Shown one piece after another: positions 34,002 through 41,820 of a DNA stretch of 64,000 nt. Numbering within the stretch: the first letter of the stretch is position 1; the number at the start of each line of letters is the position of its first letter. Origin of the DNA: Chitinophaga pinensis (GTDB taxonomy: Bacteria; Bacteroidota; Bacteroidia; Flavobacteriales_D; Crocinitomicaceae); NCBI GenBank assembly GCA_945883825.1, contig CAMCYF010000001.1, forward strand, positions 1 through 64,000. Reading direction: 5' to 3'. The position numbers were made by a program, and so were the translations under genes. Under the pieces are notes generated by a model. That model was given only the letters and a program-made list of their open reading frames with translations, was not told where the DNA came from and searched no databases.

Positions 34002-34027
34002 AATTAAAAGAAATAGATATATATTTT

Positions 34028-34054
34028 AAGCCTTCATTTGAAGGCTTTTTTTTT
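34028..34054 (+). terminator. Intrinsic terminator after rpmE
   Basis: A perfect 8-base stem, AAGCCTTC and GAAGGCTT, with a 4-base loop and a run of nine T. It lies 26 bases after the rpmE stop and also separates it from the convergent Sua5-type gene. Confidence 0.92.
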
Positions 34055-35018
34055 ATTCTCTAAATTTTAGCGTAGATCGATTTAGTCTGTCATTCATCGT
34101 TTTTCCAAGTCCGAAGTCAGGTAATCTTTCAATAAATAGAGCCGTAAATTCTCGCTTATCCATTTCTATAATAGCGTCGTATAAATTAGCTGCAGCTTCC
34201 TTTAAATCTCCAGATTTACTTAAAATTATTTTATTACTATCATCAATAGTGTGATTTTGATCTTTAAAAAATATAAAGCCATTATTTTTCTCGGAATAAT
34301 CAATACTAGTTTCATCAAAGAAAAAAAACGGGGTTTTAGGCGCATAGTGATGTTCTACCATTCCGCTTGTTATAACTTGTTTTTCACTCGTATTTTTTAA
34401 TTCTGGAGTATAAGAAAGTTTTGCTGATAAGTCCTCAAGAGAAATACTTCCTAAGCGATAAACAACAACTTTCTTTTCATTAAGGCCAATAATTGTTGAT
34501 TCCAATCCATTTTCACAGGAACCACCATCTAAAATATACGGAATCTTACCATTTAGATCTTGCATTACATGCTCAGCTTTTGTTGGACTTACCATTCCGT
34601 ATAGGTTTGCGCTAGGTGCAGCAAGTGGAAAATCTAATTCACGGAGAATAGCATTTAATAAAGTGTGATTTGGAACACGAACGGCTACCAATTCTTGATT
34701 TGCAGTTATTTCATTAGGCACAAGTTCACTTTTTTTCAAAAGAATTGTTAAGGGACCTGGCCAAAATTTATTGGCTAAATTTAATAGCTCTTGTGGAAAA
34801 TCAAGCACATAAGGATGAATTTTCTCTATACTTGCAAAATGAAGAATGAGGGGATTGGAATTCGGTCGATTTTTTGCTTCATAAATTTTCTTGACAGCTG
34901 CTGTATTGCATCCGTTTGCTGCAAGTCCATAGACAGTTTCTGTAGGAATAGCTACTAATTCTCCGGATTTTAATAAGTGAATGGCCTCTTGAATAGTTGT
35001 TCCAATTATTGTCTTCAT
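34053..35018 (-). CDS. L-threonylcarbamoyladenylate synthase, Sua5 type
   Basis: Makes threonylcarbamoyl-AMP from threonine, bicarbonate and ATP, the first step of tRNA t6A37 formation. The 321-residue protein has the YrdC domain (GELVAIPTETVYGLAANG, KIYEAKNRPNSNPL, PLAAPSANLYGMVSPTKAEH) at about 10-200 and a C-terminal Sua5 domain (SGMVEHHYAPKTP onward), so it is the long Sua5 form rather than the short TsaC. The product feeds the same modification that MtaB (1.5-2.8 kb) methylthiolates. A TATATTTG box at 35038-35045 (minus strand) lies 19 bases before the ATG. Confidence 0.93.
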   Translation of the reverse strand: MKTIIGTTIQEAIHLLKSGELVAIPTETVYGLAANGCNTAAVKKIYEAKNRPNSNPLILHFASIEKIHPYVLDFPQELLNLANKFWPGPLTILLKKSELVPNEITANQELVAVRVPNHTLLNAILRELDFPLAAPSANLYGMVSPTKAEHVMQDLNGKIPYILDGGSCENGLESTIIGLNEKKVVVYRLGSISLEDLSAKLSYTPELKNTSEKQVITSGMVEHHYAPKTPFFFFDETSIDYSEKNNGFIFFKDQNHTIDDSNKIILSKSGDLKEAAANLYDAIIEMDKREFTALFIERLPDFGLGKTMNDRLNRSTLKFRE

Positions 35019-35090
35019 CTCACCAATTACTTTTTTGCAAATATACAGATTTGTTGCTCTTATTTAGGATGCACCTTTTTTTCTATTATC

Positions 35091-35121
35091 TTGCTTAGGT
35101 CGAATTTCAGTAGTATATTTG
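35091..35121 (+). promoter_or_regulatory. Promoter TTG-N20-TATATTTG for the response regulator
   Basis: TTG at 35091-35093 and TATATTTG at 35114-35121 are 20 bases apart, giving a leader of about 20-25 bases before the ATG at 35148. The box lies inside a longer open frame, which supports the later start. Confidence 0.62.
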
Positions 35122-35147
35122 CCTTGTTTAAAACTATTCTAAATAAG

Positions 35148-35822
35148 ATGAATTTAATTCTTGCAGATAGTAATGATTTAATTCGAATTGGTTTACGCGC
35201 AATTTTATCCACTGAAAGAGCCATTACAATTGTTAGTGAAGCTCATAGTGGTGAAGAACTTCTTGAGCAAGTTAAATCGTTTGATACTTCATTGGTCTTG
35301 ATAGATTACACCTCAAGTGGTTTTAATATCGATATTATTCCAAAGGTTTTAAGTATAAATAAGCGAATTCGTTTTGTCGCGATTACCGCAGAACAAAGTC
35401 CTCAAACGCTTGTAGACGCTCTCCGTTCTGGGATAAGCAGCTATATAAAAAAAGACTGCGATGTTAATGAGATTTTAATGGCAGTCAAAGAAACCGGAAA
35501 TGGCAACAAATTTTTTTGTGGTCAGATTTTAGAAAGTATTCAGCGCGCAAATATTGATGTAAACGACTTAGATTTTGAATCTTTTTCTTGTGAAGCGGTT
35601 GTTGTTTCAGAAAGGGAAAATGAAATAATTATTTTGATTGCTGAAGGCTTAACGAATGAACAAATTGCTATTCAGTTATTCTTAAGCAAACATACTATTA
35701 ATACGCACCGAAAAAATATTATGGCAAAATTAGGTGTTAAGAACACTGCAGGAATTGTAATGTATGCAGTAAAAACAAATTTAATTTCTCCGAATAAATT
35801 TCTATTTGCCCCTGTGGCTTAG
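35148..35822 (+). CDS. LuxR/NarL-family response regulator, orphan
   Basis: A 224-residue two-domain regulator. The receiver domain has Asp7 and the phospho-acceptor Asp53 (LVLIDYTSS), with the conserved threonine and lysine in VAITAEQ and SYIKKD. The C-terminal LuxR helix-turn-helix reads VSERENEIIILIAEGLTNEQ followed by IAIQLFLSKHTINTHRKNIM. A longer frame upstream has no receiver-domain sequence, and the promoter lies in it, so the ATG at 35148 is used. No histidine kinase is adjacent, so its partner is unknown. It converges with the TonB-dependent receptor gene, overlapping it by 4 bases. Confidence 0.92.
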   Translation: MNLILADSNDLIRIGLRAILSTERAITIVSEAHSGEELLEQVKSFDTSLVLIDYTSSGFNIDIIPKVLSINKRIRFVAITAEQSPQTLVDALRSGISSYIKKDCDVNEILMAVKETGNGNKFFCGQILESIQRANIDVNDLDFESFSCEAVVVSERENEIIILIAEGLTNEQIAIQLFLSKHTINTHRKNIMAKLGVKNTAGIVMYAVKTNLISPNKFLFAPVA

Positions 35823-38449
35823 AGTCGGACGATAAATTTTAAATTATATCTTCTAGAAGTTAAATAATTTGGAATGGAATAATATTTTCCTTCCACGTCT
35901 TGAATCCATTGTTTAGAAAGAACATTGTTTATTCCCAAAAGGTTAAAAACTTCAAATGATATTTCTGCCTCAGAAAAATTCTTGTTCCAGAAATTTTGTT
36001 TTTTCTGTTTTTTTGAAATTAAAGCATAAGACATTCCAAGGTCTACTCTGAAATAGGATTTCATTCTTAAAGTATCTTTGTAACGAGAATGATCAGGCGG
36101 ACCATAAGGAAGTCGAGAGCCAAATTGCATGCCCATTTGAACAGTAAAATTTTCAAGACCTGGCATTTGATCTTGGACTAATGCTCCAAATGTGAAAAAC
36201 TGGTCTGTTGGTCGTGGAACATAACCTGGATAGATTGTTGCACTATCAATAATTTCTTGATCTTCGCTGTAACCAAAAATAATTCTTTCCCCTGCTGCAT
36301 TATAATATTCTTTGTATGAATCATTTTTTATATCCTCCTTCGTTGAAAGAAGTCCAAGTTTAAAAAAAGTTTCTATTCCTTCAACAAATTCTCCATGAAT
36401 ATTAGCATCTATTCCATAGGCGTATGCAACAGCATTATTTTCAGCAAAATAGCGGGTTCGCACATTGTCAATTTCATATGGATTAACATCCCATAGATAT
36501 TTATAGAAAATCTCAGAAGTCAATTTAAATGGTGCTTCTCTTCCCCACATATTGAAGTAAATATCTGTGCCTGCAACAAAATGCAATGATTTTTGGGATT
36601 TAACATTCAAGTTCAAGTTTCCATCAAAAGTTCTAAATTCTCTGTAAAATGGGGGTTGATAATAAAGCCCTGTGGCAAAACGATAACTTATATTTCTTTT
36701 TGCAATTTTATTGTCTTTTACCATGTATGTATTTGGAAAAAAAGTACAAGAAATTCTAGGTGTAAAAAATAATTCTTGATTGATACTTGTATATCCTGAT
36801 CTAATTCCAAGTGCTAAAGCAAACTTACTTGAAGCCTCACTAATTATTTCTGTAAATAATTGTTCTTGTTTCGAACCATTGACTTTTACCTTTTTACTAA
36901 TTTCAACAAGTTTATTATTCGTTATTTTTGACCAAGTTGAATTAAGTTGCATAAATCCCGTAATTCTGTATGTTTGCAGTTGTAATTTCCCTTTTATAGT
37001 CTCAAATAATTCAACCTCTGATGAATTTAATTGTGGTAAGCTATAACCTGCAGAATCTACCATTTTCCATTCACTTAAAACGTCATTAAAAACATCTTTT
37101 TGAAATTGTGTTCCCCATTTCAGTACGCTACTCAAATAACTAGTGCGTTCATTATTTTTGAATCCTGCGAAGAGTTTATGTTCTCCAGTATGGTAAACAC
37201 TCAAAATAGTTGCATTTAATCTATTTCTTGCATGGTTTAAAAAAGTGCCAATTCCCAAAACTGCAATTGAATCTCCATAGGCTTCTTGAGATGGATCGGT
37301 TTCTAAGAGGTTGATGTAATATTGACCTTGAATATCAAAATATTCTCTTTCGTCGGAATTAAAAATAGAAGTATAAAAATCTAGCTTTGTCTTTGGACTT
37401 GCCTGCCATTTTAGAGCAACTCCTGCCATCATTGTTTGGAACCTAGTTTGTTCTTGCCCATCAAAATAAATTCTAAATGAATAGGCTTCATTTGCTGTTC
37501 CAAAATCTGTTTCTGAAGTTTGGGGAGTAAAACGAAAATTATTGGAGGAATAATGACCAAGTACTGAAAAGATTAAGTTTTCATTTATATTATAATTACA
37601 AAGAAATTGAGCATCCATAAAGACAGGATTATAGGCTCCTTTTGTAGGTAAAGAATTTAAAAAATAACCATTTGAACGATAGCGTGCGCCAACGAGATAA
37701 TTAAACCTATGATTTACTTCCTGTTCAAGGTGTGATTCTACTCCTAATAAGGAGAGCAATCCAGAAGTTTTAAATTTTTTCGGTGTTTTGTACGTAATGT
37801 CTAAAACTGAACTTAAGCGATCACCATATTGTGCGTCAAAACCACCAGCTGAAAAACGAACATCTTCCACTAAAGCTGAGTGAATAAAACTCATACCTTC
37901 TTGCTGTCCACTTCTTGTTAGAAAAGGACGAAATACTTGAAATCCATTTACATAAACTAAATTCTCATCGTAATTTCCACCACGAACATTATAATTTGTA
38001 GTTAGCTCGTTATTTGATGTTGCAGCAGTTGTTAGTGCCAAAGTTCTTTCCACGCTTCCAGTTATCTTCTGCGCATCAATCGTTGGCATTTTTTCAATTT
38101 CAAATGGGTTTTGTTTTGTTTTGATGATTGAAACACCAACTTGTTGAAGAATTGGAAAGTAAATAGTTTCTATGTGGACAGTTTTTTCTATTTTTATGAG
38201 GATACGCCGTGTTTCTTTAAATTCTCCAATTGAATAAACTAAATCTAATGTGTCTACATTATTTATCAAAAAGAAATAGGAACCCAATGAATCTGTAAAA
38301 GTCGATTGAACTATAGTTTCTTTTGTTTTAACCAATACATTTTCAAGTGGCACATTGTTTTTACCCTCACATTTTCCTTCCACACGAATTCCTTGGGCTA
38401 TTGAATAAGCACTTAAGGAACAAAAGAAAAGCAAGTGGAAATAGTTCAT
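35819..38449 (-). CDS. TonB-dependent outer-membrane receptor with carboxypeptidase-regulatory-like N-terminal domain
   Basis: An 876-residue outer-membrane receptor. After the signal peptide (ending YSIAQG) residues about 22-95 form a carboxypeptidase-regulatory-like domain, then a plug domain (about 115-235, with VRGGNYDENLVYVNGFQVFR and SFIHSALVEDVRFSAGGFDA) and a beta-barrel ending in YLTSRRYNLKFIVRL. Known: such proteins import siderophores, vitamins or glycans using TonB energy. No SusD-like lipoprotein or hydrolase is adjacent, so the substrate is unknown and a SusC role is unlikely. A TAACTTTG box ends 5 bases before the ATG. Confidence 0.92.
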   Translation of the reverse strand: MNYFHLLFFCSLSAYSIAQGIRVEGKCEGKNNVPLENVLVKTKETIVQSTFTDSLGSYFFLINNVDTLDLVYSIGEFKETRRILIKIEKTVHIETIYFPILQQVGVSIIKTKQNPFEIEKMPTIDAQKITGSVERTLALTTAATSNNELTTNYNVRGGNYDENLVYVNGFQVFRPFLTRSGQQEGMSFIHSALVEDVRFSAGGFDAQYGDRLSSVLDITYKTPKKFKTSGLLSLLGVESHLEQEVNHRFNYLVGARYRSNGYFLNSLPTKGAYNPVFMDAQFLCNYNINENLIFSVLGHYSSNNFRFTPQTSETDFGTANEAYSFRIYFDGQEQTRFQTMMAGVALKWQASPKTKLDFYTSIFNSDEREYFDIQGQYYINLLETDPSQEAYGDSIAVLGIGTFLNHARNRLNATILSVYHTGEHKLFAGFKNNERTSYLSSVLKWGTQFQKDVFNDVLSEWKMVDSAGYSLPQLNSSEVELFETIKGKLQLQTYRITGFMQLNSTWSKITNNKLVEISKKVKVNGSKQEQLFTEIISEASSKFALALGIRSGYTSINQELFFTPRISCTFFPNTYMVKDNKIAKRNISYRFATGLYYQPPFYREFRTFDGNLNLNVKSQKSLHFVAGTDIYFNMWGREAPFKLTSEIFYKYLWDVNPYEIDNVRTRYFAENNAVAYAYGIDANIHGEFVEGIETFFKLGLLSTKEDIKNDSYKEYYNAAGERIIFGYSEDQEIIDSATIYPGYVPRPTDQFFTFGALVQDQMPGLENFTVQMGMQFGSRLPYGPPDHSRYKDTLRMKSYFRVDLGMSYALISKKQKKQNFWNKNFSEAEISFEVFNLLGINNVLSKQWIQDVEGKYYSIPNYLTSRRYNLKFIVRL

Positions 38450-38454
38450 TGAGG

Positions 38455-38462
38455 CAAAGTTA
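38455..38462 (-). promoter_or_regulatory. TAACTTTG -7 box just before the TonB-receptor gene
   Basis: On the minus strand TAACTTTG ends 5 bases before the ATG at 38449. No TTG element was found at the normal distance. The divergent gene rimB has the same box at the same position relative to its ATG. Confidence 0.4.
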
Positions 38463-38508
38463 TTAATCTAACGATTAAGAGTATCTATTATTTTGAAAAA
38501 TAGCTGTC

Positions 38509-38542
38509 TTTGTAGTATTTTATGAATTATGCTTTAACTTTG
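38509..38542 (+). promoter_or_regulatory. Promoter TTTG-N22-TAACTTTG for the rimB-rimK-astE-like operon
   Basis: TTTG at 38509-38512 and TAACTTTG at 38535-38542 are 22 bases apart. The -7 box ends 4 bases before the ATG at 38547, so the mRNA would begin at or next to the start codon. Confidence 0.58.
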
Positions 38543-38546
38543 TTCA

Positions 38547-38972
38547 ATGCTTGAGAAGAAAGAAAAAATTCTTATTGGAAGAAGAGAAACTGCTCGATTG
38601 CCAGACTTTGGCTTAGAAAATGTTCAAGTTAAAATAGATACTGGCGCTTATACTTCGAGTATTCATGTTTCTTATTGTAAAGAAAATAATGGTCGCTTAG
38701 AAGTTGTTTTTTTAGATGATAAGCATTCGGGATTTAACCCAGAACACTTATTTTTTGATGATTTTCGTATTCGAAAAGTAAAAAGTTCTACAGGAGTTGT
38801 TCAAAGTCGCTATTTTATTTCTGGCCAAATTTTTATTGCTGGACTTTTAATTCAAACTGAATTTTCTCTAACAGAAAGGAAAGACATGCGTTTTCCAATT
38901 TTAATTGGAAGAAAATTATTAAACAAACATTTCATCGTTGAAACAAGCAAAAAATATACTTATCCAAAATAA
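38547..38972 (+). CDS. RimB-like retropepsin-fold putative protease (RimK-associated, PF05618)
   Basis: A 141-residue protein of the family named ATP-dependent zinc protease or RimB. It has the aspartic-protease-like signature [12 protein letters not shown] near residue 30 and the end [20 protein letters not shown]. Known: in Pseudomonas, RimB works with RimK in modifying ribosomal protein S6, and the fold resembles retroviral aspartic proteases rather than a zinc enzyme. Immediately downstream (4 bases between) is a RimK-like ligase and then an AstE/aspartoacylase-like gene. Inferred: trimming of RimK-made glutamate tails or control of RimK. It starts right after a TAACTTTG promoter box. Confidence 0.87.
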   Translation: MLEKKEKILIGRRETARLPDFGLENVQVKIDTGAYTSSIHVSYCKENNGRLEVVFLDDKHSGFNPEHLFFDDFRIRKVKSSTGVVQSRYFISGQIFIAGLLIQTEFSLTERKDMRFPILIGRKLLNKHFIVETSKKYTYPK

Positions 38973-38976
38973 TAAA

Positions 38977-39855
38977 ATGAAAATTGCAATTTTATCTAGA
39001 AATCCAAATTTATATTCAACAAAAAGATTGGTTGAGGCTGCTGAAAGTCATGGTCATGTCGCACATGTTATAGATCATTTAAAGTGCAATATAGAAATAG
39101 AACAGAAAGGTCCAGCTTTATATTATGACAATAAATATTTACTTGGTTATGATGCTGTAATTCCAAGAATTGGTGCTTCTGTTACTTTTTTTGGTACGGC
39201 TGTCGTTCGACAATTTGAAATGATGAATGTCTTTACTGCTGTTAATTCTCGTGGTATTATCCATTCTAGAGATAAACTGCGCTGTCTTCAAGTTTTATCT
39301 AAAGAAGGAATTGGACTTCCAAAAACAGTTTTTACAAATTACTCTAAAGATGTTAAACATGTTGTGGATTCCGCAGGTGGAGCACCTGTTGTATTAAAAT
39401 TATTGGAAGGAACACAAGGTTTAGGTGTTGTTCTAGCTGAAAACATGAACGCTGCTCAATCAGTTTTAGAAGCATTTAATGGCTTAAAAGCGCGGGTAAT
39501 CGTTCAAGAATTTATACGTGAAGCAAAAGGCGCTGATATTCGTGCTTTTGTTGTTGACGGTGAAGTTGTAGGAGCAATGCGCAGACAAGGAAAACCTGGG
39601 GAGTTTAGATCAAATCTTCACCGAGGAGGAACTTCGTCAATAATTGAGCTTTCAACCGAGGAGAAATACACAGCCGTTTTAGCGGCTAAAGCTGTTGGTT
39701 TAGGAATTGCAGGCGTTGATCTTCTTCAATCTGCTCGTGGACCTTTAGTATTGGAAGTAAATTCTTCTCCGGGCTTACAGGGAATTGAGAAAACAACTAA
39801 AACAGATATTGCATCCAAAATAATTCAATACATTGAAAGAAATGTCAATCGCTAA
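38977..39855 (+). CDS. rimK: RimK-type ATP-grasp alpha-L-glutamate ligase
   Basis: RimK adds glutamate residues to the C-terminus of ribosomal protein S6 in E. coli. This 292-residue protein starts [20 protein letters not shown] and has the ATP-grasp landmarks [58 protein letters not shown] and [16 protein letters not shown], very close to RimK in length and order. Upstream non-ATG starts overlap rimB and are not needed. The gene is 4 bases after rimB and overlaps the next gene by 14 bases. The acceptor protein in this organism is inferred only from the name-giving family; rpsF is not in the window. Confidence 0.93.
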   Translation: MKIAILSRNPNLYSTKRLVEAAESHGHVAHVIDHLKCNIEIEQKGPALYYDNKYLLGYDAVIPRIGASVTFFGTAVVRQFEMMNVFTAVNSRGIIHSRDKLRCLQVLSKEGIGLPKTVFTNYSKDVKHVVDSAGGAPVVLKLLEGTQGLGVVLAENMNAAQSVLEAFNGLKARVIVQEFIREAKGADIRAFVVDGEVVGAMRRQGKPGEFRSNLHRGGTSSIIELSTEEKYTAVLAAKAVGLGIAGVDLLQSARGPLVLEVNSSPGLQGIEKTTKTDIASKIIQYIERNVNR

Positions 39856-40810
39856 AAAGCAAGCAGCTTCATTAATTATTCTTGGTGAGGAAATTAGACC
39901 TGGAAAATCGTATCAGCTGAATTTAGATGTTGCAAAATTACACACACGAACTCCAATCCTTGTTCCTGTTATTGTAAATAGAGCAAAAGAAGATGGCCCG
40001 ACTGTCTTATTAATGGCTGGAATTCATGGAGATGAGATTAATGGGATTGAAATTGTTCGAAGATTTATTTATAAAAAATTAAATATTCCTACAAAAGGAA
40101 CAATAATTTGCTTACCAGTTTTTAATATTTTTGGTTTTCTAAATGTTAGGCGTGAATTACCGGATGGTCGCGACTTAAATCGAAGTTTTCCTGGCTCTTC
40201 TAAGGGGTCTTTGGCAGCTCAATTTGCCTACCATTTCATGAAAGAAATTGCTCCTCATTGCGATTATATTATCGATTTTCATACGGGTGCAAGTCAACGA
40301 AATAATTTCCCGCAAATTCGCTGTGTTTTTTCTGATGAGACGAGTAAAGAATTAGCAAAGGTTTTTAATCCACCTTTCATTCTGCATTCTAATTTAATTG
40401 CAAAAACCTTGCGCGAGTCAGTTTCAAAAAAGCAGAATAAAATTCTTCTATTTGAAGGAGGAAAGTCTAATGACATTGAAGAAAATATTATTGAAGAAGG
40501 ATTAAATGGCGCCAAAAATATTATTTCTTCTCTTGGTATGCGAAATTATAAATACGATATTTCAAAAGATCGAACGCCAATTTTACTTTCCAAGTCTAAG
40601 TGGTTAAGGTCTCCTATTTCAGGGATGTTCCATATTTTCATTAATAATGGAGTACATGTACAGAAAGGGCAATTGATTGGACATGTGACGGATCCTTTTG
40701 GAAAAGCAGAACGAAAAGTTATTTCCAATTTATCGGGTTATATTATTTGTGTAAATGAATCACCAGTAGTTTACAAAGGTGATGCAATAGTGCATATCGG
40801 AAATGAATAG
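39842..40810 (+). CDS. Succinylglutamate desuccinylase/aspartoacylase-family protein (M14-like), RimK-linked
   Basis: A 322-residue zinc-dependent amidohydrolase of the AstE/AspA family. Zinc-binding motifs are [11 protein letters not shown] (His and Glu) and a later histidine in [20 protein letters not shown] binds the substrate carboxylate. A C-terminal lipoyl-like beta domain starts [10 protein letters not shown]. Known: AstE removes succinate from succinylglutamate; the branch found next to RimK has no assigned substrate. Inferred: removal of an acyl or glutamyl group linked to RimK action. The start overlaps rimK by 14 bases, so the three genes are one operon. It ends 57 bases from the convergent bestrophin gene. 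Confidence 0.88.
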   Translation: MSIAKKQAASLIILGEEIRPGKSYQLNLDVAKLHTRTPILVPVIVNRAKEDGPTVLLMAGIHGDEINGIEIVRRFIYKKLNIPTKGTIICLPVFNIFGFLNVRRELPDGRDLNRSFPGSSKGSLAAQFAYHFMKEIAPHCDYIIDFHTGASQRNNFPQIRCVFSDETSKELAKVFNPPFILHSNLIAKTLRESVSKKQNKILLFEGGKSNDIEENIIEEGLNGAKNIISSLGMRNYKYDISKDRTPILLSKSKWLRSPISGMFHIFINNGVHVQKGQLIGHVTDPFGKAERKVISNLSGYIICVNESPVVYKGDAIVHIGNE

Positions 40811-40867
40811 CTTTTTCTAGTAAAATAACAATGCCTGTATCTCAAATTTTATAATGAGTAATCCTAT

Positions 40868-41734
40868 TTATTTTTCTAAAATATTTTTAATGTCTTTTTC
40901 AATTATCTCACATATTTGGTCTATTGGAAGGTCGTTGTCATCGTATCCAAAAGGATCTTCAATTTCTTCTGCTAGGACTTCCATGCTTACTAATGCATAA
41001 AAAACAAAGGTGGTAATAAGAACAGCCCAATAGTCAAAATGATAGAAAACAATTGGAAGAGTTATCACATATAAAAAAATAAATTTCTTAATAAACAAGC
41101 TATAAGAATAGGGAATTGGTGTATTTTTAATTCGCTGACAACCTCCCAACGATGCTATTAATCCGTTTAAATTGACATCTATTTGAATCAGATCTCCTTG
41201 ATTTAAATCTCCCTTTTTTTCTAATTCCTTTAATTTAGTGTAAATTAATTTCATTACTTGCACTGGACTGTTGTCTTTGCTTGAATCCTCGTACTTTTCA
41301 AATACTAAATTCTTCTTGTTAGCTCTTAAATTATTTTTTGCATTGTGAATATAAAGTCTAAATAATTCAGCTAATTCCTTTTTATCTTCTTCGCTGCTTA
41401 TTCTGCATGAAATTTTTAAGAAGGCGCTTCGACAATCATTAACGATAGCACCCCAAAGCTTTCTTCCTTCCCACCATCTATCGTAGGCTCCATTTGTTCG
41501 AAAAAGTAGTAGTAAAGACATTACAAATCCGATTAAAGAATAGATAGCCGTTAATTCCTTGGTGTAGCTGCTTAATAAATCTTGATGTGTTTTAGTAAGT
41601 AGGTGCAATAACGAAATAATTATAGTCGCAAGAATTGAAATAAAAATTAATTGCTTCCAAAGAATTCGAATTGTATCGCTTTTATTTAGAGAAAAAATTA
41701 GACTGAGCCAACTTTTAGGATTGTAATTTATCAT
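40868..41734 (-). CDS. Bestrophin-family membrane channel (UPF0187/YneE-like)
   Basis: A 288-residue membrane protein. FRTNGAYDRWWEGRKLWGAI near residue 80 is the bestrophin signature, and the acidic C-terminal motif EIEDPFGYDDNDLPIDQICE forms the calcium-clasp-like region of the family. Known: bacterial bestrophins form pentamers that conduct cations or anions, while animal homologues are calcium-activated chloride channels; ion choice cannot be read here. A TACTTTTG box (41755-41762, minus strand) lies 20 bases before the ATG. It diverges from the M14 peptidase gene. Confidence 0.92.
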   Translation of the reverse strand: MINYNPKSWLSLIFSLNKSDTIRILWKQLIFISILATIIISLLHLLTKTHQDLLSSYTKELTAIYSLIGFVMSLLLLFRTNGAYDRWWEGRKLWGAIVNDCRSAFLKISCRISSEEDKKELAELFRLYIHNAKNNLRANKKNLVFEKYEDSSKDNSPVQVMKLIYTKLKELEKKGDLNQGDLIQIDVNLNGLIASLGGCQRIKNTPIPYSYSLFIKKFIFLYVITLPIVFYHFDYWAVLITTFVFYALVSMEVLAEEIEDPFGYDDNDLPIDQICEIIEKDIKNILEK

Positions 41735-41820
41735 GAAGTGTAAATTTGTAAATTCAAAAGTAAATTTTTTTTAGCTAACTATTTTGAGTAATTTCGGATG
41801 GTAAATTTACAAAACAAAAA

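Noticed and set aside
34977-35147. Longer N-terminus for the response regulator
   Set aside because: The extra 57 residues lack receiver-domain sequence and contain the promoter boxes at 35091-35121.
35819-38449. TonB-dependent receptor considered as SusC of a polysaccharide utilisation locus
   Set aside because: No SusD-like lipoprotein or glycoside hydrolase is adjacent; neighbours are a response regulator and the rimB operon.
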